Part shown: piece after piece, positions 9,381 to 18,090 of the stretch | Position numbering within the stretch: position 1 is the first letter of the stretch | Layout of the letters: every line of letters begins with the position of its first letter | Source: Nocardia thailandica NBRC 100428 | GTDB taxonomy: Bacteria; Actinomycetota; Actinomycetes; Mycobacteriales; Mycobacteriaceae | Length of the DNA stretch: 33,525 nt | NCBI RefSeq assembly: GCF_000308795.1 | Contig: NZ_BAGK01000173.1 | Span: forward strand, 1-33,525 | Direction of reading: 5' to 3' | Notes under the pieces: model-generated | Seen by the model: only the letters and a program-made list of their open reading frames with translations | Database searches by the model: none | Told to the model about the DNA's origin: nothing | Position numbers and translations under genes: made by a program

Positions 9381-11519
9381 CTACTCGATGATCAGCTGCC
9401 AGTCGTCGGGCACCCCCGAGGTCCGCACGTGATCGCCGGCCGCCTCGAGGTCGAGGGTCGTGTCGCCCAACCGGAATTCCGACAGCACGAGGCGTCCCCA
9501 GTCCGAGGGGACGCGCGGCGAGATCGTCAGGGTCCGGTTGGGCACGTCGGGCTGCAGCCCGAGGAACGAACGCACCAGCAGCAGCGGCGCCGCGCTCGCC
9601 CACGCCTGCGGCGAGCACGAGGTCGGATACGGCACCGGCGCGGCGAAACGGCCGCGCGGGAATCCGCAGAAGAGCTCGGGCAGCCGCCCGTCGAAGGCCG
9701 CGGCCGCGTCCAGCAGGCCGCCGGCGAGCCGGATCGCCAGCTCGGCCGCGCCGGGGACGTGCCGGTAGCGCATGAGCCCCGCCACCGCGATCGCGGTGTC
9801 GTGCGGCCACACCGAGCCGCAGTGGTAGCTCATCGGGTTGTAGGCGCCCATGGACGTGGCCAGGGTACGCAGGCCGAAACCCGAATCCATCTCCGCGCCC
9901 GCGAGGTGCTGCACCAGCTCGGCCGCGTGCTCGTCGGTGGCGATCCCCGACCACAGGCAGTGCGCCACGTTGCTGGTGAGCGCGTCGACCTTGCGTTTGC
10001 CGCCGTCGAGGGCCACGGCGTACCAGCCGCGTTCGGGTAGCCAGAACTGCTCGGCGAACTTGATCCGCAACTGCGCGGCGCGATCCCGCAACCGGGTCGC
10101 GGTCGGATAGTCGCCGAACGCCTCGGCCAGTTCGGCCCGCCCCAGGTACGCGGCATAGACGTAGCCCTGCACCTCGCACAGCGCGATCGGCGCCTCGGCC
10201 AGCCTGCCCTCGGCGAAGTTGATGCCGTCGAAACTGTCCTTCCAGCCCTGGTTGATCAGCCCGCGATCGGTGGCCCGCTGGTATTCGACGAAGCCGTCCC
10301 CGTCGCGGTCGCCGTACTCGGTGATCCAGGCGATGGCCTGGTCGGCGGCGGGCAGCAGCGCCTGGATGGCGTTCGGATCGGCGCCCCAGCGCAGGCATTC
10401 GGCGAGCAGCATGACGAACAGCGGGGTGGCGTCGACGGTGCCGTAGTAGATCTGGCCGCCGAGCACCTGCCCGACCGCGGGGCCGCGCCGCATCTCGTGC
10501 ATGATCCGGCCCGGCTCCTCCTCCACGAGCGGATCGACGGCCTGGCCCTGCAATTCGGCCAGCTGTTGCAGGGTGCCCAGCGCGAGATCGACCTCGAGCG
10601 GCAGCGACATCCACGCGGTGAGCAGCGAGTCGCGGCCGAACAGGGTCATGAACCAGGGCGCGCCCGCCGCGACGAACGGGCGGCCGGTGCCGGTATCGCT
10701 GTGGATCTGCAACGCGCCGAGGTCGCTCTCGGTGCGGCGCAGGACCCGGGTCAGCAGCTGGGAATCGGAGGTGATGTCGGTGGCGGTGTTGCGCCAGGCC
10801 TGGATCTTGCGCACCGGCTCGCTGGCCCGGTACCGCTCCCCGACGGTGCCCTGGGTGGGCGCGCGCTGCGCGGCGCCCGCGGGCGAGGCGGTGATCTCGG
10901 TCTGCCAGCGGCCGCCCGCGGGGACGACGACCCGCCAGATCATGGTGCCCGGCAGCACCATCGGCTCCACGCTCGACGTCAGCGCGAGCCCGCGCGACAG
11001 GTCCGAGCGGTCGTGCAGCAGCAATTCGCCGTCAGTGGTGGTCATCTCGGCGCGCCTGCCGCCCGAGCGGCCCTCCTTGACCGAGAACAGGTCGACGAAG
11101 TCGGCATCGACGTGCAGCTCCAGCACCACCGCGGTGGCCTCGCGGCCCATGTTCTCCAGGGTGATCAGCTCGTGCATCCCGTCGGCGACCATCCGGTCCC
11201 GGGTGACCAGCAGCGTCGAGTCGGCGAGGCCGGCCTGCGGCGGCCTGCGCAGCACGAACCGGGCGGCGAACGCCTCCGGGCTCAGCACCGACAGCGGCTC
11301 GGGTGGTTTGCCGTCGACCAGCAGCTCCCAGCGCGAGAGCACGCGGGCGTCCCGGAAGAACAGCCCCTGTGGGCGGCCCGGTTCCACGTCACCGCGCCGG
11401 TCCGAGAGGCAGAAGCTGCCGCCCTCGACCAGCGTGATGGCCTCCCCGTAGGCACCAAGTCCCGCCGGCTCCCCCGCGTTGAGCGGGCTGGGGCCGGACG
11501 CGTTGTCCGCGGCACTCAT
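9381..11519 (-). CDS. glycogen debranching/amylo-alpha-1,6-glucosidase-like glycoside hydrolase
   Basis: Predicted cytosolic glycoside hydrolase of 712 residues from ATG 11519, preceded by AGAGGAA. The N-terminal region (EAITLVEGGSFCLSDRRGDV, then GLFFRDARVLSRWELLVDG) matches the N-terminal domain of amylo-alpha-1,6-glucosidases. The C-terminal half is an (alpha/alpha)6-barrel type with WFMTLFGRDSLLTAW, EYGDRDGDGFVEYQR, FWLPERGWYAVALDG and SYHCGSVWPHDTAIA. The expected activity is on branched or alpha-glucan-like sugars; the exact substrate cannot be read. It lies downstream of a GT4 glycosyltransferase but is separated from it by a strong hairpin, so it probably has its own promoter. No signal peptide is visible. 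Confidence 0.85.
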   Translation of the reverse strand: MSAADNASGPSPLNAGEPAGLGAYGEAITLVEGGSFCLSDRRGDVEPGRPQGLFFRDARVLSRWELLVDGKPPEPLSVLSPEAFAARFVLRRPPQAGLADSTLLVTRDRMVADGMHELITLENMGREATAVVLELHVDADFVDLFSVKEGRSGGRRAEMTTTDGELLLHDRSDLSRGLALTSSVEPMVLPGTMIWRVVVPAGGRWQTEITASPAGAAQRAPTQGTVGERYRASEPVRKIQAWRNTATDITSDSQLLTRVLRRTESDLGALQIHSDTGTGRPFVAAGAPWFMTLFGRDSLLTAWMSLPLEVDLALGTLQQLAELQGQAVDPLVEEEPGRIMHEMRRGPAVGQVLGGQIYYGTVDATPLFVMLLAECLRWGADPNAIQALLPAADQAIAWITEYGDRDGDGFVEYQRATDRGLINQGWKDSFDGINFAEGRLAEAPIALCEVQGYVYAAYLGRAELAEAFGDYPTATRLRDRAAQLRIKFAEQFWLPERGWYAVALDGGKRKVDALTSNVAHCLWSGIATDEHAAELVQHLAGAEMDSGFGLRTLATSMGAYNPMSYHCGSVWPHDTAIAVAGLMRYRHVPGAAELAIRLAGGLLDAAAAFDGRLPELFCGFPRGRFAAPVPYPTSCSPQAWASAAPLLLVRSFLGLQPDVPNRTLTISPRVPSDWGRLVLSEFRLGDTTLDLEAAGDHVRTSGVPDDWQLIIE

Positions 11520-11529
11520 CGACGTTCCT

Positions 11530-11567
11530 CTCTCACAGAACCGCTCGTCTCTCACAGAACCGCTCGT
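11530..11567 (-). repeat. 19-bp perfect tandem duplication in the glycosidase leader
   Basis: Two adjacent identical 19-bp units (11530-11548 and 11549-11567; on the minus strand each reads ACGAGCGGTTCTGTGAGAG) lie directly before the ribosome binding site of the glycosidase gene. The copies show no mismatch, so the duplication is recent or maintained. It may be an operator repeat or only a slippage product. Confidence 0.85.
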
Positions 11568-11587
11568 CGCTGACACGTCGTCCGCAC

Positions 11588-11625
11588 CGGCGATGGCCGG
11601 GTGCCTGCGCACCCGGCCATCGCCG
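11588..11625. terminator. strong terminator hairpin after the glycosyltransferase
   Basis: A perfect 16-bp stem (11588-11603 pairing with 11610-11625) with a 6-nt loop lies 10 bases beyond the glycosyltransferase stop. There is no T tract, as is usual for actinobacterial terminators. It separates this transcript from the glycosidase gene downstream. Confidence 0.85.
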
Positions 11626-11634
11626 TGCTCGTTG

Positions 11635-12810
11635 CTAGGCGGAACCGATCGCCCCGACCGGTACCCGCAGCGGCTTGCGCCGCCGGTCGTGTTCGCCGAG
11701 GATCCGGCGGTACACCTGTTCGTAGCCCCGGCCCAGGGTGTCGGCGCCGAAGTTGTCGACGACGTGGGCCCGGCAGGCGACCGGGTCGTAGCCGGCGACT
11801 TCGGCGATGGCGGCGGGCAGTTCGGCGGGGTCGTCGCAGATCCGCCCGGTGACGCCGTCGGCGAGGACCTCGCCCACCGCGCCGCCGCGGAGCGCGACCA
11901 CCGGCGTACCACACACCATCGACTCGATCATGACCATGCCGAACGGCTCCTCCCAGCAGATGGGGAACAGCAGACACCGCGCCTCGGAGAGGAGTTTACG
12001 CTTGGCGGTGGCGTCGGCGAGGCCGAAGAACTGATCCCGCTCGGTCATCCGCGGGCGCACGTACTCCTCGAAATAGGCCCGTTCCGGCGGTTCGCTGCAC
12101 TTGCCCGCCAGGATCAACGGGATGCCCGCCGCGTGCGCCGCGTCCAGGGCCAGGTGCGCGCCCTTGTCCTTGGCGAAACGACCGAGGAACAGGGCGTAGT
12201 CCTGCTTCTCGGTGCGCAGCGGCCAGGTCTCGACCCGGAGCGCGTTGTGCACCCGGCCCGCCCACGGCAGGTCCGGGGCGAGCGCGCGCTGACGGTCGCT
12301 GATGGCGACCAGCGACACCTCCTCGCCCAGCTCGCGGTAATAGCGGTAGCAGTCGTCCTGCACCGGGCCGTGGACGGTGACCACGGTGGGCAGGCCGAGA
12401 TGCCGGTAGGCCGGCGCGTTCAGCGGGCCGGCGAAGGTGTGGTCGTGCACCAGATCGATGCCGTCGACCTCGGCGATCTCCTCGATCGCCCGGCGCACCC
12501 GCAGGGCGTGCACGACCTCGGGGAACGGGTCGCCCAGGCGCTCGGGCTGGGCCCGGTCCCACAGCGGAACGAACTTCGCCTTGGTGCCGGGTTCCCCCGC
12601 GCCGAGCAGGGTGACGTGGTGGCCGCGCTCGACGAGCGAGTCGACCAGATCCGCGACGACGGCTTCCACACCGCCGTACGCCTTCGGGGGGATATCGAAA
12701 TACGGGGGTACGACCATCGCGATGCGCATGGGTCCGCCGCGATGCTCGACCGAGAAAAGCTCGGGCGCGTCGAACCCGACCGGCGTCATTGCCGGTACGT
12801 CTGCACTCAT
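11635..12810 (-). CDS. GT4-family glycosyltransferase
   Basis: A 391-residue GT-B fold glycosyltransferase of family GT4. The N-terminal domain opens with MRIAMVVPPYFDIPPKAYGG, holds the glycine-rich acceptor loop and contains DLVHDHTFAGPLN. The C-terminal domain has ALFLGRFAKDKGAHLALDAA and the nucleotide-sugar binding E-x7-E motif in CWEEPFGMVMIESMVCGTPV. ATG 12810 is chosen because AAGGAAGG lies just upstream; the frame is open to 12882 but without a good binding site. It probably builds or modifies a polysaccharide or glycolipid. The glycosidase downstream suggests a shared carbohydrate, but donor and acceptor are unknown. Confidence 0.88.
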   Translation of the reverse strand: MSADVPAMTPVGFDAPELFSVEHRGGPMRIAMVVPPYFDIPPKAYGGVEAVVADLVDSLVERGHHVTLLGAGEPGTKAKFVPLWDRAQPERLGDPFPEVVHALRVRRAIEEIAEVDGIDLVHDHTFAGPLNAPAYRHLGLPTVVTVHGPVQDDCYRYYRELGEEVSLVAISDRQRALAPDLPWAGRVHNALRVETWPLRTEKQDYALFLGRFAKDKGAHLALDAAHAAGIPLILAGKCSEPPERAYFEEYVRPRMTERDQFFGLADATAKRKLLSEARCLLFPICWEEPFGMVMIESMVCGTPVVALRGGAVGEVLADGVTGRICDDPAELPAAIAEVAGYDPVACRAHVVDNFGADTLGRGYEQVYRRILGEHDRRRKPLRVPVGAIGSA

Positions 12811-13108
12811 GACCTTCCTTCCAGGGGACAACGGGAACCGGCCTCCGTAGAGCACGATCGTCCTGACCATGCGGACTCTCACCTACAACCGTTCTGCTTC
12901 CACCTGATCAGGGGGGCCGAGAGCGAAAGTACCCCGCTACTCGGAAGTAAACCAGTCTGTTGCTGTAAAACGTGCGCGTCGCAGGCGTTGCGGGCGCAGC
13001 CTTTCCGGCGCCGACGGTGCGCAGCAGGTGAAAGGGGCCTTGTCCGGATCCCGCCGATCGGCCGGTGGGCGTGTCGCGCGGATGCCCGCCGATAACCGCG
13101 CGGGCCGC
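12811..13108. other. intergenic region upstream of the glycosyltransferase
   Basis: About 300 bases without a convincing gene. The left part is the leader of the glycosyltransferase. A candidate alternative-sigma promoter lies at 12929-12952. The right part, towards the PstS-like stop at 13109, has the GC-rich composition of a terminator region, but I found no clear long hairpin. Confidence 0.6.
12929..12952 (-). promoter_or_regulatory. candidate SigF/SigB-type promoter for the glycosyltransferase
   Basis: Reading the minus strand, GGTTTAC (12947-12952 carries GTTTAC) is followed after 12 bases by GGGTAC (12929-12934). This resembles the general-stress sigma consensus GTTT-N12-17-GGGTA(C/T) known for SigB/SigF regulators in Gram-positive bacteria and Streptomyces. 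It lies about 119 bases upstream of the glycosyltransferase start, a plausible leader length. The match is by eye only. Confidence 0.45.
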
Positions 13109-14632
13109 TCAGCCCGGCGGGCGGCAGGAGCTGGGGTCCGAAAGTTCCTGACACGTCACCAAACCGAACTCCTGGAGCACGGTCTTCGCCTTCCCCACCA
13201 CCACGTAGTCGGCGAACCGGGCCGCCAGCGACTCCCCCGGCGGCGCGCCACGGGTGTAGAGGTTCTCCACACCCCAGAACGGGTAGCGCCCCGCGCGCAC
13301 CGCCTCCGGCCCCGGGGTGACGCCGTCCAGCGCGAGCCGACGCACCTCGGAACCACCCTGCGGCCGTACGGCATAGGTCTCCGCGTACCCCACCGCGCCC
13401 GCCAGCCGCGCCACGGCGTCGACCATCTCCTCGGTCGTCTTGACCTCGCACTGCGGGCCGCCCCGCGCCATGCCGACGCAGCTCACGTACGGGAAGATCC
13501 GCCGATTCTGCTCCAGCAGCCGCGATTCCAGCGCGCGCCGGGTACCCGAACCGGCCACCCGGTCGACCAGCACGACCGGAACGTCGTTGCCGCCCAGCTC
13601 CTTCCAGTTGGTCACCGTGCCGCGGAACAACGCGCGCACCTGCGCGACCGTCAGGTCGGAGACGCCCGTGCCGGGGTGGGTGATCATCGAGAACGAGGAC
13701 ACCGCGATCGGCTGCTCGCGCAGCTCCGGGTACGACTCGCCCTTGAGACCGTCGCCGAAGGCCAGGATCGAGCCCGGGTCCGCCGAGCGGGTCACCGCGA
13801 TCAGGCCGTCCTCGGTCCCGGTGAACTCGCGGTGGAACGCGGCCTCGGTGCAGGTGGCCGCGTACAGGTCGGCGGCCTTGCCGATCGCGGGCGCGATCGC
13901 GGTCGAACCGACCACCCGCAGCGATCCCGAGGCGCAGTCGACCGGCGGCGCGGTACGGGTGTTGATGGCGAGGACACCCTGCGCCACGACGACCACGGCC
14001 AGGAACGAGGTCAGGGCCAGCAGTTTCGCCGAGGGACGGTCGTTGCTCGTCGTCTTCTCGATCTGCCCGTTGCGCAGGGTGCACACCAGCTCCGGCTCGG
14101 CGGGTTCGCCGGTGCCCGCGGTCCGGTGCAGCACGGCGAGCACCTTGTAGTGCTGGCGCCGGTTCAGCGCGATCTTGGGCAGATCGACGATGCCGAAGTT
14201 CGGCGAGACCCGGTTGCGCCTGCCCATGCCCGAGTCCTCGCCGAAGTTGTCCAGCGGGACGCCCTCGGTCTCGGCGATCGCGCAGCCGATCACCTCGCGG
14301 TCCTCGAAGTTCAGGTGCGCGCCCACCTTCGGGCGGGCCGGGTCACTCAGCGTGTAGTCGTCGGCCTCGATGGCCAGCGAGCCGCTGTTCTCGATCCGGA
14401 CCAGCACCACCGACAGCTTCGTGCGATCCCAGGAGCCGCCCTCGCCGTTGGCGAGCAGGTTCTCCAGCGCCCCCGCCGTCGCCGCGGAGGTCATCTCGGT
14501 GATCGGCACGTCCATCTGCACGCGGTAGCCGAGCTTCTTGCGCCCGACGAGCACGAACTCGCGCACGAACGCCGCGCCCGACACCGCGATACCGATCACG
14601 GCCAGCACCGTCTCGATCGGAAACCCGTTCAC
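13109..14632 (-). CDS. membrane-anchored PstS-like substrate-binding domain protein
   Basis: A 507-residue protein starting at GTG 14632. Order: an N-terminal membrane helix (TVLAVIGIAVSGAAFVREFV), a cytosolic domain of about 200 residues with no motif I recognise, a second membrane helix (LLALTSFLAVVVVAQGVLAI, about 200-220), then a type-2 periplasmic-binding-protein domain. The last domain shows PstS-like features: LRVVGSTAIAPAIGKAADLY, VSSFSMITHPGTGVSDLT, FRGTVTNWKELGG and DRVAGSGTRRALE. PstS domains bind phosphate or a similar anion, but there is no pst transporter here, so a sensing or receptor role is plausible. Two Cys pairs may form disulfides outside the cell. Confidence 0.75.
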   Translation of the reverse strand: MNGFPIETVLAVIGIAVSGAAFVREFVLVGRKKLGYRVQMDVPITEMTSAATAGALENLLANGEGGSWDRTKLSVVLVRIENSGSLAIEADDYTLSDPARPKVGAHLNFEDREVIGCAIAETEGVPLDNFGEDSGMGRRNRVSPNFGIVDLPKIALNRRQHYKVLAVLHRTAGTGEPAEPELVCTLRNGQIEKTTSNDRPSAKLLALTSFLAVVVVAQGVLAINTRTAPPVDCASGSLRVVGSTAIAPAIGKAADLYAATCTEAAFHREFTGTEDGLIAVTRSADPGSILAFGDGLKGESYPELREQPIAVSSFSMITHPGTGVSDLTVAQVRALFRGTVTNWKELGGNDVPVVLVDRVAGSGTRRALESRLLEQNRRIFPYVSCVGMARGGPQCEVKTTEEMVDAVARLAGAVGYAETYAVRPQGGSEVRRLALDGVTPGPEAVRAGRYPFWGVENLYTRGAPPGESLAARFADYVVVGKAKTVLQEFGLVTCQELSDPSSCRPPG

Positions 14633-14727
14633 TGCCCCGCCCCCCGGTCACCCAGACTCCTCGTGCCGCAGTTCTACCAGCACCCGCCCCCGCCGGCTCG
14701 GGCCGACATCCGTTGTTGGGCAAGACT

Positions 14728-15750
14728 TCACCCGTCGGACCGGGAACACCACGCGAGTAGTTCCTCGACCGGCCAGGTGTTGATCACCCGCTCGGCGGGC
14801 ACGTCGTGCGCCACCGCCCGCTCGCAGCCGTAGCCCTGCCAGTCGAGCTGCCCCGGCGCGTGCGCGTCGGTGTCGATGCTGAAGTGGCAGCCCATCTCCA
14901 GCGCCAGGTCGATCAGGCGGCCGGGTGGGTCGCGGCGTTCCGGGCGGGAGTTGATCTCGACCGCGGTGGCGTAGCGGCGGCACGCCTCGAAGACCAGTTC
15001 GGCGTCGAAACTCGACTCCGGCCGGGTGCCGCGCCCGCCCTCGACCAGCCGCCCGGTGCAGTGGCCGAGCACGTCGACGTTCGGGTTCGCCACCGCGTGC
15101 ACCATGCGCCGGGTCATCGTGGCGCTGTCGTCCCGCAGGTGCGAATGCACGCTGGCGACAACCACATCGAGCCGTTCCAGCAGATCGGCGCGCTGGTCGA
15201 GGGAACCGTCGTCGAGGATGTCGACCTCGATGCCGGTCAGCACCCGGAACGGCGCCATCCGCTCGTTCAGCTCGGCGACCACGTCGAGCTGGCGCAGCAA
15301 CCGGTCCGCCGAGAGCCCGCGCGCGATCTTCAACCGCGGCGAATGATCGGTGAGCGCGCAGTATTCGTGTCCCAGCGCCGCGGCGACCCCCATCATCTCC
15401 GCGATCGGGCTGCCGCCGTCGGACCAGTCGGAATGGGTGTGCAGGTCGCCGCGCAGCAGCGCCCGCAGCGGCTTCCCGGCGGGCGCGATCGGGGCGGCGG
15501 CGGCCCGCAGCTCGGCCAGGTACGCGGGAACCGTACCGGCGCACGCCTGTTCGACGACGGTGGCGGTCTTGGGCCCGATCCCGGGCAGCTCCCGCCAGCT
15601 GCGCTCGCGGGCGCGGGTCTCCCGTTCGGTGCCGGGCAGGTCGGCGACGACGTCGGCGGCGCGGCGGTAGGCCCGGACCCGATGCGTCTCGGCGCGGCCG
15701 CGCTCGAGCCAGAAGGCGATCTCGCGCAACGCCTCGACAGGTCCGGGCAC
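14728..15750 (-). CDS. PHP-domain phosphoesterase with helix-hairpin-helix N-terminus
   Basis: About 340 residues from GTG 15750. The N-terminal 90 residues resemble the helical and helix-hairpin-helix part of family X DNA polymerases (EALREIAFWLERGRAETHRV, LPGIGPKTATVVE). The PHP metal-binding domain follows: RGDLHTHSDWSDGGSPI, ALTDHSPRLK, GIEVDILDDGSLD, SVHSHLRDD, LGHCTGR, AVEINSRPERRDPP and SIDTDAHAP. The set of His and Asp residues for a trinuclear metal site looks complete. It has no polymerase palm domain, so it is a stand-alone PHP enzyme, probably a phosphoesterase or nuclease. The start is uncertain because there is no strong binding site; the frame is open further upstream over the preceding gene. 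Confidence 0.83.
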   Translation of the reverse strand: MPGPVEALREIAFWLERGRAETHRVRAYRRAADVVADLPGTERETRARERSWRELPGIGPKTATVVEQACAGTVPAYLAELRAAAAPIAPAGKPLRALLRGDLHTHSDWSDGGSPIAEMMGVAAALGHEYCALTDHSPRLKIARGLSADRLLRQLDVVAELNERMAPFRVLTGIEVDILDDGSLDQRADLLERLDVVVASVHSHLRDDSATMTRRMVHAVANPNVDVLGHCTGRLVEGGRGTRPESSFDAELVFEACRRYATAVEINSRPERRDPPGRLIDLALEMGCHFSIDTDAHAPGQLDWQGYGCERAVAHDVPAERVINTWPVEELLAWCSRSDG

Positions 15751-15761
15751 CGCCGCGGTAC

Positions 15762-16343
15762 TCAGCTGATCCGCCCGTACTTCAGGAAGGCGACCCCGTC
15801 GGCGTAGACGTGGCTGGTGATCACCCGGAACCGTTCCGGGGCGGGGAGTTTCGCGCCACCGGCGAACAGCGGCCTGCCAGCGCCGAGCACCACGGGGAAG
15901 AGCTTGACGAAGACCTGGTCGATCTCGGGGAGCAGCGCGCCGGCCAGCTCGCCGCCACCGCACAGCCAGATCCCCAGCCCGCTCTCCCGCTTGAGCGCGC
16001 GGACCGCCGCGACGGGGTCGCCGTCGATCAGCTCCACCCCCGGCGCGGGCGGCTCGGGCAGGGTCGTCGACACCACCAGCTGGCGCAGGTGCTCGTACGG
16101 GCTGGCGGTGCCGGTCCGGACCCCGAAGTCGTGGGTCTTGCGGCCCATCACCACGGTGTCGAAGTACAGGTTGGGTTTGGTGATGCCGCGGGCTTCCCGG
16201 ACCTTCGTCGGCAGCGTCTCGGGGTACTGGTTGGTGATGGCGGGCCCGTGATCACCGCCCACCGGGAAGAAGTCGACAGTTCCGTCCTCGGCGGCGATGA
16301 AGCCGTCGATGGTCGAGGCGACGAAATAGGTCAGCTTGCGCAT
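15762..16343 (-). CDS. RibD C-terminal/dihydrofolate reductase-like protein
   Basis: A 193-residue protein of the RibD_C/DHFR fold, starting at ATG 16343 directly behind AGGAGGACCG. It has MRKLTYFVASTIDGFIAAED at the N-terminus, TVVMGRKTHDFG, the NADPH-binding IWLCGGGELAGALLPEIDQ, and VVLGAGRPLF near the C-terminus. Members are NADPH-dependent reductases of unclear substrate and are common in actinobacteria. It is the gene next to the displaced mutM end, so before integration of the element it would have been mutM's immediate downstream neighbour (inference). Confidence 0.85.
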   Translation of the reverse strand: MRKLTYFVASTIDGFIAAEDGTVDFFPVGGDHGPAITNQYPETLPTKVREARGITKPNLYFDTVVMGRKTHDFGVRTGTASPYEHLRQLVVSTTLPEPPAPGVELIDGDPVAAVRALKRESGLGIWLCGGGELAGALLPEIDQVFVKLFPVVLGAGRPLFAGGAKLPAPERFRVITSHVYADGVAFLKYGRIS

Positions 16344-16419
16344 CGGTCCTCCTGGCACCGGATCCGTGGGATCCCTCCGGGCCAACCGTAGCGCGCCCGC
16401 CCCGGGGCGCGCCGCAACT

Positions 16420-16553
16420 TCAGCGCTGGCAGCGACGACAGAAATACGAGCTGCGGTTCATGAATTTCTCTCGCGTCACGGGCGCCCCACAGCGGGGGCA
16501 CGGCTCGTCCTCGCGGCCGTACACCGCCAGTGACCTGGATAAATAGCCCGACT
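16420..16553 (-). pseudogene. mutM: displaced 3' end of the host mutM (zinc-finger remnant)
   Basis: Read leftward from the core at 16544-16553, the minus strand encodes [20 protein letters not shown] continuing [23 protein letters not shown] and a TGA at 16420-16422. This is the C-terminal zinc finger of MutM/Fpg (C-x2-C-x16-C-x2-C intact) without the rest of the gene. Aligned to the end of the full mutM at 28712, 27 of 40 residues after SGY match. It lies on the same strand and at the left edge of the element, as expected if integration cut the host gene and left its tail here. Confidence 0.92.
16544..16553. repeat. attL core
   Basis: TAGCCCGACT, shared with 28854-28863. Host sequence (mutM tail) lies to the left and element sequence to the right. 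The integrase start is 60 bases away, the usual position of a large serine integrase next to its attachment site. The bases flanking the core differ between the two ends (AAA versus AAG on one side, A versus C on the other), so crossover lies within these 10 bp. Confidence 0.82.
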
Positions 16554-16612
16554 ACGACACGCTTTGACGTTGATGCATCGGTGCGGGCAACGATGCCCTA
16601 GCGTGGGTAAGC

Positions 16613-18061
16613 GTGACCAAGCGAGTTGCCGCTTACCTGCGTGTTTCGAAGTCCGACGACGAGAACGACGAGTCGCTGTCGTTGGCGACGCAGCGCCGTC
16701 GAATCAAGGCGTTCTGCGAGGCACGCGACTGGGAGTACGGACCCGAGTACATCGACGACGGCATCTCGGCCACCAAGGCCCGCGACGCGTCGACGGAGTG
16801 GGGCCGGATGCTGTCGGACCTGCACACCGGCCGGTTCGACGTCATCGTCGCGAAGGACCTCGACCGGCTGCTCAGAACCCTCCAGGACCTGATCAAACTC
16901 ACCGAGCTGAAGGCGAAGGTCGCCACAGTCGACGGAGAGATCGACCTGGAGAGCGCGGACGGCGAGCTGCGGGCCACGATGCTCGCCGCGGTCGCGAGGT
17001 TCGAGATCCGGCGCAAGACCGAGCGGGCCGTCGCTGCGAACGAGACGCGGCGCAAGAAGGGCCTCCCTATCGTTCGCTCGAAGATCCTCGGATTCGACGT
17101 CGATGGGGTGACGCAGATCGACGACGAGGCCGCGGCCGTGAAGAAGGCGTTCGAGGACTTCCTCGCCGGGGTCCGAATCACGCATGTGGCAAGGGATCTC
17201 ACGAAGAAGGGCTTCAGGACGGCTCGCGGCCGGGAGTGGGGCAACGAGAACATCAGGCACCTGCTGCGGCAGTCCAAGTACAAGGGCGTGCTGACCAAGT
17301 GGGAGGGCGACGAGGCCAAGCGCGCGGACGGCAAGAAGTACGCCGACGAGGTCTACGCGGCCGACTTCGAGGCCATCGTCTCCCCCGACGTCTTCGATGC
17401 CGTCCAGCTCAAGCTCGACGACCCTGCGCGCAAGAGAGCCTGGGGCGTCACGCCGAAGTACCTGCTGACGGGAATCGCGCTGTGCGGCAAGTGCTCCGAC
17501 GGCACGAAGGTCTACACGAACTTCTATCAGCGCACGGCGTACACCGGCAAGGACGGGGTGCACCGGGAGTTCGAGCCGAAGCGCAACTACGCGTGCCTGG
17601 CCCACAAGCACCTGAGCCGCCGCGCCGGCCCGGTCGAGGACTTCGTCGAGGAGCGTGTGCTGTGGCGGCTGAAGCAGCCCGACGCCGCTGAGCTGTTCCG
17701 CCCGCCGGAGCAGCCGACGATCGACCGGGACGCTCTCCGGACGGAGCGGGTCGCGCTCGACGACCGCCGCCGCGGCCTAGCCCGGCTGTTCGCCGACGGC
17801 GTGCTCGACGACGACGGGGTCCGCGAGGAGTCGGCCCGGCTCCGCGGACGGATCAACGAGATCGACGGCCTGCTCGCGCCCTCTTCGTCGAACCCGGGCC
17901 TGGAGGTCGTGGAGGCCGAGGACGTCGAGGAGGCGTGGAAGCAGGCCGGCATCGAGCGCCAGCGGATCATCCTGCAGGCGCTGATGACGGTGACGATCAT
18001 GCCGTCGACGAGCAGCGCCATCGGCTTCGACTCGTCGCTGATAAAGGTCGACTGGCACTGA
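16613..18061 (+). CDS. large serine recombinase (integrase)
   Basis: A 482-residue site-specific recombinase starting at GTG 16613. The catalytic resolvase domain (about 1-150) has the nucleophile Ser12 in VAAYLRVSKSD, the LATQRRRI motif and VIVAKDLDRLLRTLQDL. The recombinase domain (about 165-275) includes VARDLTKKGFRTARGREWGN. The zinc-ribbon region has Cys291/Cys294 in CGKCSDG and a later Cys328 near NYACLAHKHLSRR. A Glu/Arg-rich coiled-coil-prone region (about 365-420) follows, as in integrases of the phiC31/Bxb1 group. It is expected to have integrated this element at the mutM core. Excision would need a directionality factor; one of the small HTH proteins is a candidate. Confidence 0.95.
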   Translation: MTKRVAAYLRVSKSDDENDESLSLATQRRRIKAFCEARDWEYGPEYIDDGISATKARDASTEWGRMLSDLHTGRFDVIVAKDLDRLLRTLQDLIKLTELKAKVATVDGEIDLESADGELRATMLAAVARFEIRRKTERAVAANETRRKKGLPIVRSKILGFDVDGVTQIDDEAAAVKKAFEDFLAGVRITHVARDLTKKGFRTARGREWGNENIRHLLRQSKYKGVLTKWEGDEAKRADGKKYADEVYAADFEAIVSPDVFDAVQLKLDDPARKRAWGVTPKYLLTGIALCGKCSDGTKVYTNFYQRTAYTGKDGVHREFEPKRNYACLAHKHLSRRAGPVEDFVEERVLWRLKQPDAAELFRPPEQPTIDRDALRTERVALDDRRRGLARLFADGVLDDDGVREESARLRGRINEIDGLLAPSSSNPGLEVVEAEDVEEAWKQAGIERQRIILQALMTVTIMPSTSSAIGFDSSLIKVDWH

Positions 18062-18090
18062 GGGACACGACTCGACAGAGGTGGAGAATG

